Of a stretch of 64,000 bases of DNA, positions 1 to 10,000 are shown piece after piece; the stretch's first letter is position 1, and each line of letters starts with the position of its first letter. The DNA lies in contig JANTQA010000020.1 in assembly GCA_027625915.1 (NCBI GenBank), forward strand, positions 1,488,001 through 1,552,000, read 5' to 3'. The notes below the pieces were generated by a model, which worked only from the letters and a program-made list of their open reading frames with translations, did no database searches and was not told where the DNA came from. Source of the stretch: Anaeramoeba flamelloides. Taxonomy: Eukaryota > Metamonada > Anaeramoebidae. Made by a program: the position numbers and the translations under genes.

Positions 1-1558
1 ATATTTACTTTATAGATCTCAAATTATCTTGATAAACTGTAGTTAAGCTTCTATCAAATTTTCCTTTATTTAATCACCTAAACCACATTTAGTTTTATTC
101 CTTGAGATTTGAATTTAAATAATAATTATTAAAAATAATAACCAAATAAAAAATTTTATTTCAAAATCAATACTTTCCAACATAAAACTAAAAATATGTT
201 TTCCCATTTTCAAGAATTATCTAAATGGTTAATAAATATAATAGGTTACTTATTTTTAATTTTCTATTTAACATAAAAATTTTTGATTTCAAAAAAGAGA
301 CTCAAATAAGTAAATTGTTTCGATGATGATTAACTCATCCATTTCATCAGTCAAATCATAGATTAAAAAAAAAATTTAATAAGGATCTCTGCAAGATTTC
401 ATATTATTTAGAAAAAATACTTCTTCCTTCAAAGTATTTCTAAATGTTTTTAACATTGACCAAAGCTGTGAAAGAAGCAAATTGAATAAAAATAACTTTA
501 ATTTTCAAGACACACAACTATTAACTTCAAATAATGGAATTATAAATGTGAAAAAGTTTCTCTTTCATTTGATATTTTTCTATTTTAAATTGAGTTCTCA
601 AAGAAGTAAGGTTGGTTTTTGTGATCTCATTAACAAAAAGGAAATTGAAAATGCAGTGAAAATTTTTCCCATTTATTAACAAATATCATCAAGACAAATA
701 CATTTTAAATATGGATCCAAATTCTTGTTAAGTATTCAAATTTCAAAAACATTACCGTCTGCCTGATTTGTTCAAAAATGTTTGTTTTATTGTGCTAAAA
801 AAAAAGAGTTTTTTTCTCTTTCCACAAACCTCTTTTGAACAAAAATCTTTTTCTAACGAGTTTTGTGCCGCGACAGTTTTTCGAAAAAGTTACTAGGTCA
901 AATAAAAGAAAGGGATCCTTACAACAGGTATTTTTGTCAAAACCAAAAGATGGAAAGTTGACTTTGTTCCTTTATCCCAAAAAATCAAGTAATATTTGCT
1001 TTTTCTTTCCAGATTAACCAATTAATTTATTTTTGCAAAAGACAAACAAATTGATTGTCGAAACAATACACTGCTTTGGTGAGCAATTGGCTGAAATTTC
1101 AATCCATAATTATTCACAATTAATGTTGAAAATGATGTAACGAAATTTTTTAAGGAAAAAGGTTTTTAAGAGGTATTTACAATTTTACTTTAGATTTCCA
1201 ACCAACAAGCTCCCAACGTCGTGTATTTTTTCACAAGTGTGATTTTTTTTCCATTTTTCACAAAAGAGAATTGTTGCAAGAAACAAAAAAGAAAAATCAT
1301 TTCCAAACCAGAATTGGTTCGCGCCGAAAAGAAGTCTGAGCCTAAAAGATAGAATATTTGGAATTTGTCAATTTATTTTTGTAAAATTAAATAGTGTTTC
1401 CCCAAACTGATGTACTTTCACGTGTGGAAATTTTAATTTGAAGCATGCATTTTCCAATTTTGGATTAAACGAGAAATCATTTTTGAGTTTCTTTTTGTTT
1501 GTTTTGTTTTCTTTGTCAAAAAAAAATAAAAAGCTTTTGTTTTACTTTTCAAAGAAAA
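1..1558. other. Upstream intergenic region of the Stealth gene
   Basis: AT-rich sequence with no convincing gene. Around 480-690 there is a degenerate copy of the small MITE seen at 24830-24999, recognisable from its right end (GAAAATGCAGTGAAAATT followed by TTTCCCATTT). At about 1319-1331 there is an unusually GC-rich spot (TTCGCGCC) some 230 bp before the first codon of the next gene. It resembles an E2F-type site, but this is only a resemblance. An open stretch at 835-1017 has no recognisable motif and is not called as a gene. Confidence 0.5.
480..690. repeat. Degenerate copy of small TA-type MITE (family D)
   Basis: The right portion matches the MITE at 24830-24999: AAGGAAATTGAAAATG, then a GTGAAAATTTTTCCCATTT terminus. 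The middle also matches (TTCTCAAAGAAGTAAGGTTGG). The left terminus is not clear, so the start is approximate. Confidence 0.4.
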
Positions 1559-2878
1559 ATGAATCGGAAGATCAAATACCAAAGCTTAATTTTGATGGTT
1601 GCATTAGTATTCTTATTTTTATTCATTTTTTCAAACCGCAAGTTGCCCACAAACGGAGAGGAAGCAATCCAAAGTAACTTATTAGTAATTGACAAAAATG
1701 AGGTTGACAAAATTGATAATGAAATCAACCAAAGGGAGTTTGAATTAGAAAGAAAGGAATTTGAGATCGAAGAAGCCGAGTATGAAATCGCGCACAAGGA
1801 GGAAGAAAACGAAGGAAAAGATTTAACTGACGAGGAGGAAGAACAGGAATACGAGAAGATCAAGTTCGAGTTGGAACAAAAAAAACAACAAATTTTGGAA
1901 GAAAGAGACGAGGTCACAGCACTCAAGAAACAAATAACAAAGGAAAGGGCCGCGTTGGAGATGAAAAAAGAAGTGATCAAAGACGAAGGCAAAATCGACA
2001 TTGTCTTTTCGTGGTCAGGCATAATCAAATCGATGAGCATCAGGAATCGGTACAATTATGAATTGCAATTTTCGTTACGGTCTGTTCACAAGTATTTGCC
2101 GTGGGTGAACAGAATCTACATTTTGATCAACTCTGACACCGAGCCGCCCTATTGGCTGAAAAAAGATTACCCATCGAAAATCCGGATTATCGATCGGTGC
2201 ACACTGTTCGAGAACCCCGACCATTGCCCAAATTACAATTCGTTTGCAATCTACTCTGTGGCTCACAAAATCCCTGGGCTCACGAACAAATTTGTGCTTT
2301 TGGACGACGACTTCTTTATGAACAACCCGATCACCCCAGACCATTTTTTCACCGCAGAAGGCTTGCCAAAGATTTACCACAAAAGAAGAAGGATGCTGGT
2401 GTACCCAGAGCACGACTTCCCAGATGAGCCGTTCCCAAAATACAAATACGCACGGTGGTCGCACGTACCAAAGCCCATGAGAAGAGACTACATTATCAAG
2501 TTCCATGAAAAGTACCCCTCATTCGCAGAACACGTGCAATCCCATAAGAAGAGATATAAATTTTTAAATGAAGAGGTTTCCATGATCTATTACGAATTTT
2601 TTTATTACAAAGGCTGGATCAAAAGATTGCCTATCAAGCAGGCAAAATTCAAACAGCTGCCGAGGAGACATCCCGACGATATTGAAGATGAATTCAAAAA
2701 GAATTACAAAATCCTGCAAAGCAAAAAAATACTGACCTTTAATTGCAATGACAACTTCTCCGAGGATAAAGAGCTTTATCAAATCCAACGAAAAATTTTA
2801 TGGGATTTTTATATGAAATTATATCCTGAAACACCTGCTTATGAAATACCCAACCCTGACCATGACAAGTATTCTTAA
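1559..2878 (+). CDS. Stealth-family sugar-phosphate transferase (GlcNAc-1-phosphotransferase-like), type II membrane protein
   Basis: Single-exon protein of 439 residues. I start it at the ATG at 1559 because that puts a short basic stretch (MNRKIKYQ) just before a hydrophobic signal anchor (residues about 9-25), the usual type II Golgi layout; in-frame codons further upstream would only add a cytosolic tail. Residues about 45-140 are a charged coiled-coil stem. The lumenal part shows the four conserved blocks of Stealth proteins in order: IDIVFSWSG (about 146), SLRSVHKYLPWVNRIYIL leading to KIPGLTNKFVLLDDDFF (ends about 253), HVPKPMRRD (about 302), and TFNCNDNF (about 395). Known relatives are the GNPTAB alpha/beta subunit and bacterial capsule hexose-phosphate transferases, which move a sugar-1-phosphate from a UDP-sugar to a glycan. 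A Golgi location is inferred from topology. GC-ending codons are commoner than in neighbouring genes. Family call firm, substrate unknown. Confidence 0.88.
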   Translation: MNRKIKYQSLILMVALVFLFLFIFSNRKLPTNGEEAIQSNLLVIDKNEVDKIDNEINQREFELERKEFEIEEAEYEIAHKEEENEGKDLTDEEEEQEYEKIKFELEQKKQQILEERDEVTALKKQITKERAALEMKKEVIKDEGKIDIVFSWSGIIKSMSIRNRYNYELQFSLRSVHKYLPWVNRIYILINSDTEPPYWLKKDYPSKIRIIDRCTLFENPDHCPNYNSFAIYSVAHKIPGLTNKFVLLDDDFFMNNPITPDHFFTAEGLPKIYHKRRRMLVYPEHDFPDEPFPKYKYARWSHVPKPMRRDYIIKFHEKYPSFAEHVQSHKKRYKFLNEEVSMIYYEFFYYKGWIKRLPIKQAKFKQLPRRHPDDIEDEFKKNYKILQSKKILTFNCNDNFSEDKELYQIQRKILWDFYMKLYPETPAYEIPNPDHDKYS

Positions 2879-2913
2879 ATGATCCTTTAACTTTGATAAT
2901 GATGATTATGACA

Positions 2914-2958
2914 ATTATTATTATTATTATTATTATTATAATTATTATTATTATTATT
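2914..2958. repeat. (ATT)n microsatellite
   Basis: Imperfect run of ATT trinucleotides, interrupted once by ATAATT, lying 36 bp after the Stealth stop codon in its presumed 3' UTR. Confidence 0.85.
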
Positions 2959-3411
2959 TTTTTTTTTTAAATTTTTTCTTTATGGATCTTTTTTTGAATA
3001 TTTTTTTAAAAATTCAAATTTTTTTGTTTTTGAATTTTTTACCTTCCTTATCGAATCAAAATTTAGACAACACATGGGATATATATGTATATACATATAT
3101 AATAATATTCATGACCATTGTCATAGAATATAAAATTTTTAAAAAAAAATTTTTTTAATTCAAAATCATCAAATATGTTGATTTTTCTTACGACACACAT
3201 GTCATTTTATAGACTTTTTTAATTAATTTAATCAAATAAGTTGAAAAATTAAATAAAAAATAACCCCGTTTTCATTTATCAGTTTTATTCTTGATTGGAT
3301 CTTTCTACCACACAATACCAAATAATTGTGTCTCTAGAAATGAATTTTGGTGAAAAAAACTCTTTTTTTTTTGCTATTATTTTTTTGGGTGCCCAATATG
3401 GTACTTGAACC

Positions 3412-3570
3412 ATGGAATTTTTTAATGATCTACAGCCTGAACTAAGAGAACAAAAAACTCTATTTGTTTTTAGAGATACTTATCTTCAATCTCGTGCTTA
3501 TGTAAAATATAAATATATCCTTCTTAGTTCAAATGAAATTTTTTATAATTTAAAATTTCAAGAGGAATAG
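3412..3570 (+). CDS. Possible small protein or isolated exon, 52 codons
   Basis: An ATG-initiated frame ending in TAG that encodes 52 residues with balanced, coding-like composition: it starts MEFFNDLQPELREQK and later has FVFRDTYLQSRAYVKY. The mixed charged and aromatic residues are unlike the F/K/N/I-rich translations of random AT-rich DNA here. A stop codon lies in frame just upstream of the ATG, so it would be a complete small protein unless the ATG is internal to an exon whose acceptor I cannot see. I do not recognise a family. It may be a real microprotein, an exon of an unrecognised gene, or a gene remnant. Confidence 0.28.
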   Translation: MEFFNDLQPELREQKTLFVFRDTYLQSRAYVKYKYILLSSNEIFYNLKFQEE

Positions 3571-5817
3571 ATTCTTTTTTCCAATTTCAGTGATTGTAAA
3601 TATTAAGTCTGATCTGTCCCACCCTTAAAAAATTTTTGGAAAAATTCCTTTTTGGGTAAAAATGTTCATCCTACATTTAAAATTGAAAAATAAAAGTACT
3701 TTGAAATGTTTTTGGATTATTAACCCAAAAAACCCTTCTTTTGGTTTTCTTGAATAAAATACAAGAGTTTTAGTTTCAAGGACCACTTTGTTTATCAAAA
3801 CATTTTGAAGGATCGTGGCTAGGTCCATTGGCATTAGAGTTTTTGTTTTATATCTCAAAATTTGTAAAAAATAGGAGTATACCTTTTTTTAAATAAATAT
3901 ATTAATTAATTAAAGTAGATATTTTGATAAAGTGCTTTATCAATAAGCCAGCAACAAACAAAAATAATTATTGTATTATCAAGATCTTTTTATTCAATGT
4001 TCTTCACGTTGATTATAATTTTGAATTTTGAGAGTTTATACATAAGCCAACAACTTGGAGTATTTTTGAATTTTGAACAACAATAATGTTAGGATTAAAT
4101 ATTTTTATTTTTTTCAAAATAACCACTTGTGACTTGTTTAAATGGCATTTCAAAAGAATACCAACGTTTCTCCCCATTGATTATATTTTTTTAGAAGAAT
4201 ATTATATTAAATCAACAAAGGAACCAACAACGAACTCCGACCAAAGAATATTACATACTTCTTAAAGTTCCATTGTTAATAAAAAAATAATTCTAAAAAT
4301 AATGAATGATCAAATTTGATACTATATCTAGAAAACTGTAAAATAGTTAGACATATACAGGTTAAATAGAAAAATGATCAGATATTTGATAAAAAAGAAT
4401 TAAATCCAGAATACAAAATAAACATTTCAAAAAAAAAATATTTAAAATCTGATTGTTAAAACACAGAAACAACTTTAACACCCAACACATATCACATTTT
4501 AAACCAAATTTTGTACAAAAAACTTTAAATTTTGAGATGATTTTTCAATTTGGGAATGTCATAGTTGAAAGAATTTGGCAATTTACACTTTTTTTAATCT
4601 ACAACTTTTTTAAGGATGAGGAACTCATAAAAATGTTTTTATTTATTGAGAAAAATTTTATATTTTGTAATTCATCTATTAGAATTGCTCTTTTAATGAT
4701 AACACTTTAAAATACCAATTTCATCTAAACTTCTTGTTTATTACCGATTTATTTAATCATTCATTTTTTCACCTTAACCAAAAAAAAAAAAAAAAAAAAA
4801 ACAAGGTTTCTATTTTTAGATAACAGATTTACAAAGCAGAAATGTGCTATTTTAACAATTTTAGTACAAAATTATTTATTTTAGTAATTTTTAATTTTAT
4901 CTAAAAAAACTAATAAGTATAAATCAATATGTTATGTAAGATCGATTTCAAAAAATAAACAACAAAAAACTCGATTTGTTTGTAAAAAACATCCAAGATT
5001 GATATTGATTTCCAACTGAAATACTTTGAATTGCATTTTTGAATACTACTTTGCAAGTCTGAAAATGTTTGTTTTTGGGCATTTTTTAAATCTAGAATAT
5101 TTGACTTTTTATTCATTTTTTTAATTTTTCAAACAAATTATCTATAGAAAGAATATGATAAAATCACAGTTTTGTTAAATTTAGATTTGCACACAATAAC
5201 AATAAATTTGACAAAATTGTATTAACCCCATCTTGCAACGAATTGTAACAATATGTTTCAAGCTGAAGCAATATAAGTATGTCGAACATATAAAGTATAA
5301 AAAAAACTTTTTGTACTTAAATTTAGTTTTATGAAATCGAGATCGTTTTAATTTTTTCTTTTTAAATGTATTTTTTAATTGTGCCCCTGCTACCTTTTTA
5401 TTTCTTTTTTTTTTTTTGAATCGTTACCTTTGGGAATCCAGTAAAACTTTTTTTTTTTTCTATGTATTGTATTTTTTTTCTGTGTATTGAATTGATTATT
5501 ATTATGTTTTTTATTTTGAATATTCAAAAACTACAAGCAAAACACCACAAAATTAATACTATTAACAGACCCCAATTTTGGTACAAAAAGAATCCACTGT
5601 AAATAACTGGACCCTTTAAACAAATCTAATCAAAACATATTGAATTATATTAATATTTAAGATTCTAATACACTTATATTTATAATAAAAAGTTTGTTCA
5701 AATTAATTGGTTTTCCATTACAACAAAAATTACACTTTAAAACGAATTTATTTTTTCCATCAAAATATATATCAGAATAAAATCATTTTCAAACATTTTA
5801 ACACAATTTAAGAATAC

Positions 5818-6260
5818 TACAGTGATCAAAATAATGCTTTCCCAAAGAATCCCAGCCCCTGTTTCAAAATATTATCCGTGCTTTTTTTTCTTCTTGTACC
5901 ACGCCAACACCCAATCTACCACCCAATAGTATACCTAAGTACAAACCAAATTTGAAGTAAAGGTCAAGTTATTTTGAGTAAAAATACAAATTATTCATGC
6001 AAATAGTTGAAAATTTTCCATAATATTCTCAATTTTTTCGAATTTTTTGTTTTTTTGATTTAAAAATTTCTAAAAAATCTACTATATTTTTTGAGATAAA
6101 TTTTCCTATTTGATCTTTCATTTTTAGAAGTTCTTTTTAAATAATAGAACTTTAAGAAACCAGTACAATATTTTTTAGTGTTTATTATCAGTTTCTTTGA
6201 TTGGTTAATGTAGAGGGTTTCTATTACAAAAAAACACGCTTTTTATTTTGAAACACACAT
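5818..6260 (+). repeat. Family F repeat with Tc1/mariner-type terminus, copy 1
   Basis: Begins TACAGTGATCAAAATAATG, a typical Tc1/mariner-like end. It aligns along its length with 28136-28580 and 49311-49769: a shared GTTTCAAAATAT block, a CTTTTTTTCTTCTTG block, a TTTTTGAGATAAATTTT block, a TTTGATTGGTTAATGTA block, and a terminal CTTTTTATTTTGAAAC. No transposase frame is visible in it. The two GTTTCAAAATA-like blocks near its ends are inverted with respect to each other. Confidence 0.6.
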
Positions 6261-7022
6261 TAAATTTTTTTGCATGCTTTATGTTGACTACGTTACTTTA
6301 ATTTGTTTCAATGTATTCTAGATCTCATAATCCTATTATTTTTCTCTACTTTTTAACTTAATTTCATTTTGTAATTACTATTAAACAGCCTAATTTCTAA
6401 ACCCCCCCAAAAAAAAAAAAAATATGATTTACATTTTATATGAATTTTGAACATACATAACATAAATCAACCATTTGATTTCAAAAAAGTATATACAATC
6501 TTTTATTCTAAGAATAAAATAAAATATTTTTAGAAAAATAGTGTTTAAGGTTGTTTACATTTATTTTCATCTTTAAACACCACCCAAGTAACTTCAATAA
6601 AAATACCCTAATAAAATAATTTTTCAATTAATTTCTAATTCAATCAAAAAATAGGCACTTTGATATTAAAGACAAAGTAATACTCAATAATTGTACCTTC
6701 AACAAATAAACTTTTTTCAGTCCACTTTATTGAAAATATGTCTTTACAATAGAACAAAAAAAATTACCAAAAAATACTTAGTTTTTTACGAAAATATCTT
6801 TATTTTCATTGTATATAAAAGATTGAAAGTGTCTTAACTAAAATTAAAGGATGAAATTTGGTATGTCAAAAGTATTCATTTTGAATGTACACCCATAAAT
6901 ATAAAAAATAAAAAACAATTGAAAAACTTTGAGAGATTGGAAAACAGTAAAATAAAGGTATAATTTTTGGTGAGAGAGGTTTTGAAAATGTTAATTTTTT
7001 AAATCTTTTAATCTTTTTCAAA

Positions 7023-10000
7023 ATGTCTTCACTTCGTCCTGAACGAATTTTACGAGGTCACCGTGCACATATTTCTTCTGGTAAATTTCTTGCTTACCCT
7101 TTCATTGCAACTGGATCCTCTGATGGTGTTGTCAAACTCTGGAAAACAACTTCATTTAAAAACATTTCAACAATCCAAGCACATCCTGACAGCTCTCTAA
7201 TTTCTTTGACAAGTTTTAATTCGGGAAATTCCTTTCTTACTCAAGGAAGAGATTCACTTGTAAAAACATGGGACATCAATCAAGGTTCTCCACAGTGTTC
7301 AAATGCTTTAACAACAAACTCTCTACATAGCTTTTGTAAATTAGGCCTCTCAAAAGATAACAAAATAATAGGTAAATCGTGGTTTTCTTTTTGTTTTTTT
7401 TAATTGTCTGCTATTCAATACATGAAAATAATGCTAGTCAAATTTTTTCCATACTCTTGACAAAATCTTATGGAATAATGCAAAATGTAATTTTTCTTGA
7501 AAATCATTGGTGAAGGTTAGTTTTATGGTTTGATAAATTTCTGTTTCAAGTGAATAAAAAAGTGCTCGTTTAGTTTTAATAATCAGTACCCAAAACATAA
7601 AACAGTTTCCTTTGAAAACAATTCTTCTTCAATTACATTCTTTGTGATCAATTAGAAACAAAAAGGTGTTTGAACCGTGCTGTTATTTGAATAATAAATG
7701 GGAAAAATTTTGCACTTTATTGTACGTGTTCTTTTTTCTTTTGAGTTTTTCAAGAATTAGATTTCCAATTTGAAAGATTTCTATTGTCCTTTTCCACCTT
7801 TTTTATTGCAACACCGAATGGTCTATTTTGGGTGAACTAAGAATCCTAAAAGAAAACACAGGATTATTTCAGAATTGAACAATGATAATCAGCTTAATTT
7901 TATCCATTTTAAGGGACTAGGTACAACATAGATTTCGTCTAAACTGAAAGTACGTTGTAATTGGGTGTCAATGATATTGGTAATGTATGGCTCAAAATTT
8001 TTTAAAAAATCCTTTATAAATCTTATTGCAGAATATATCCTTTCATTTTTTACCTAAAGATCACAATTAAATATTTTCATTTTTTGTCAACTTTTTAACA
8101 ATTCCTTTTCCAAGTATCTTATAAAAACTCAAAACAATACAGTATTCTGGTATTTAATAAAACAATATTTAGAATTTCCAAAAATTACTATTAATCAAGT
8201 TTTTTTAATTTCAAGATCTACTCAATAATCATTAGCATAAAAACCCCAAGAGATCGATTACTTGAGTTTTCTTTCTCTGAAAACGAGTTATCATTTCCAA
8301 TATATTTGCAATATGTTCTTATAATTTGTAAAAAGAATCTCCAAGTTAATTATATATATATTTTCAAAAATCGAATTTTTTAGCAACTAATTTATATTTC
8401 GAGATCAATTTAAGAAAGATATTTTTTAGCCCTTAAATTCTGAATATTGATAATCAATCCTTTGAATTTATTGCGAAATGTTTATTTTTTTCTTAAATTC
8501 TTGAATTTTTTTACTAAAATATAAGGATCTTTTTTAATGGATGAGATTCGGTCGCTTAGTAATATTTTACTAATAGAATTTTAGAGACATTTAATCTAGG
8601 GTGCATTAATATGGTGTACTTTCAATGGCAATATACTTGAATTTTAGACTTGTTTGTGGTTGACTCTAATTCCTTAAATACAATTTTTTTTTCCATTATA
8701 CACTTATTACAAAATTTTTGGGTTTGTAATATTATATTATAAAAAAATTTTTGTGTAGTAACATTCATAAAAAAGATGTGCTATTTTTTTTTTTTATGGT
8801 ATTGAAGAGAGGTGGTTCAAAAAAAATACCCCCTGTTTGCCATTAGTTTTTTTTTTTTTTCATTTAAGGGATTAGCGTCACCATAGATTTCTCTATAATC
8901 AAAGTATGTTGTAATTATATGTAAATGATATTAGTGCACTATGGCTCAAATAGCTCTAAAAAATCTATTATGTATCTTATTGCACAATAAATTATTACTT
9001 TTTTTACTAATGATCACATTTAAAAAAGTTTCATTTTGAAAAAAAAATATTTAATTCCTTTTCCAAATCTAAAAAATAGAAACCCCAAATAATAGTATTC
9101 TAGTATTTAATAATTTAGATTTAGAGCATCCAAAAGTAACTATTTTTATAATTTTTGTATTTCAAAGATTAACTCAATAATGATCAACATAAAAGCACAA
9201 AGACTGATTAGTTTTGTTTGGTTTTGATGAAGCTACTTGTCTCATCAATATATTTCCATGATTTGAGAAACAATTTGTCAAAAAAATTTATTCGTTAATT
9301 ATTAAATTTTTTAAAAAAAACGAATTTTTTAGTAACTAATCTACATTTCGCAACATATTTAAGAAAGATATTTAGTGACTTTGTAGTATGAATATTGATA
9401 ATTCAACCTTTAAATTTATGGCGAAATGCAGTTTTTATTCGGAAATTGTTGGGTTTTTTACTAATACATAGATCATTTTTAATTGATAAGATCAACAAAT
9501 ATTACTACTTAACTAATCGATTTTTTAGAGACATTTGAACCATGTAGCAACCAATGTGATTTGGTTAGTTCCAATAACAACATACTTTTATCCTAGGCAT
9601 CTCCTTAGTAGACGCTAATCTTTTAAGAAATAAAAAAAAAAATTATTTCATTTTCGGTTTTTTCCTCAAATTAGAAAAAAAATAGTCGTTGGCTTTTCCA
9701 GAATTTAAAGGAATTGAGATAAATCTTTGAATTTTCTCCACTCTTTTGAATTTTGGAAAACCTAGGAACCCTACGGTACTCTATGACACTTGATGGCACT
9801 ACCATTAGTTTTTTTTTTGATTTAAGAAATAAAACGAAAAATTATTTCATTTTCGGTTTATTCCTCAAATTAGAAAAAAAATGTTCGTTGGCTTTTCCAG
9901 AATTTAAAAGAATCGAGTAAAATATTGATTTTTCTCTATTCTGTCAAATTTTAGAAAATCTAAGCGTTTATCTGGACTTTCCGAAACTCTAATTTTATTT

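Larger units (their letters stand above)
2879..7022. other. Intergenic region with repeats and two doubtful short ORFs
   Basis: About 4.1 kb without a firm gene. It holds an ATT microsatellite (2914-2958), a short perfect palindrome (TTGATAAAGTGCTTTATCAA, 3924-3943), a copy of the Tc1-type family F repeat (5818-6260), and a poly-A run near 4780. Two open stretches are noted: 3412-3570 (listed separately) and 4536-4710, a 57-codon AT-rich frame with no recognisable motif. A segment near 3612 (CTGTCCCACCCTTA) matches the terminus of the small element at 54595-54787. Confidence 0.5.

Noticed and set aside
1549-2506. Two long frames (168 and 143 codons) on the minus strand of the Stealth gene
   Set aside because: They are opposite-strand shadows of a well-supported coding region; one mirrors the glutamate-rich coiled coil as a serine-rich translation and has no motif.
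3625-3858. A minus-strand frame and an ANGPSH-like word resembling a Tc1/IS630 DDE motif
   Set aside because: The match is a few residues in a different frame from the longest one, with stops around it and no second catalytic motif.
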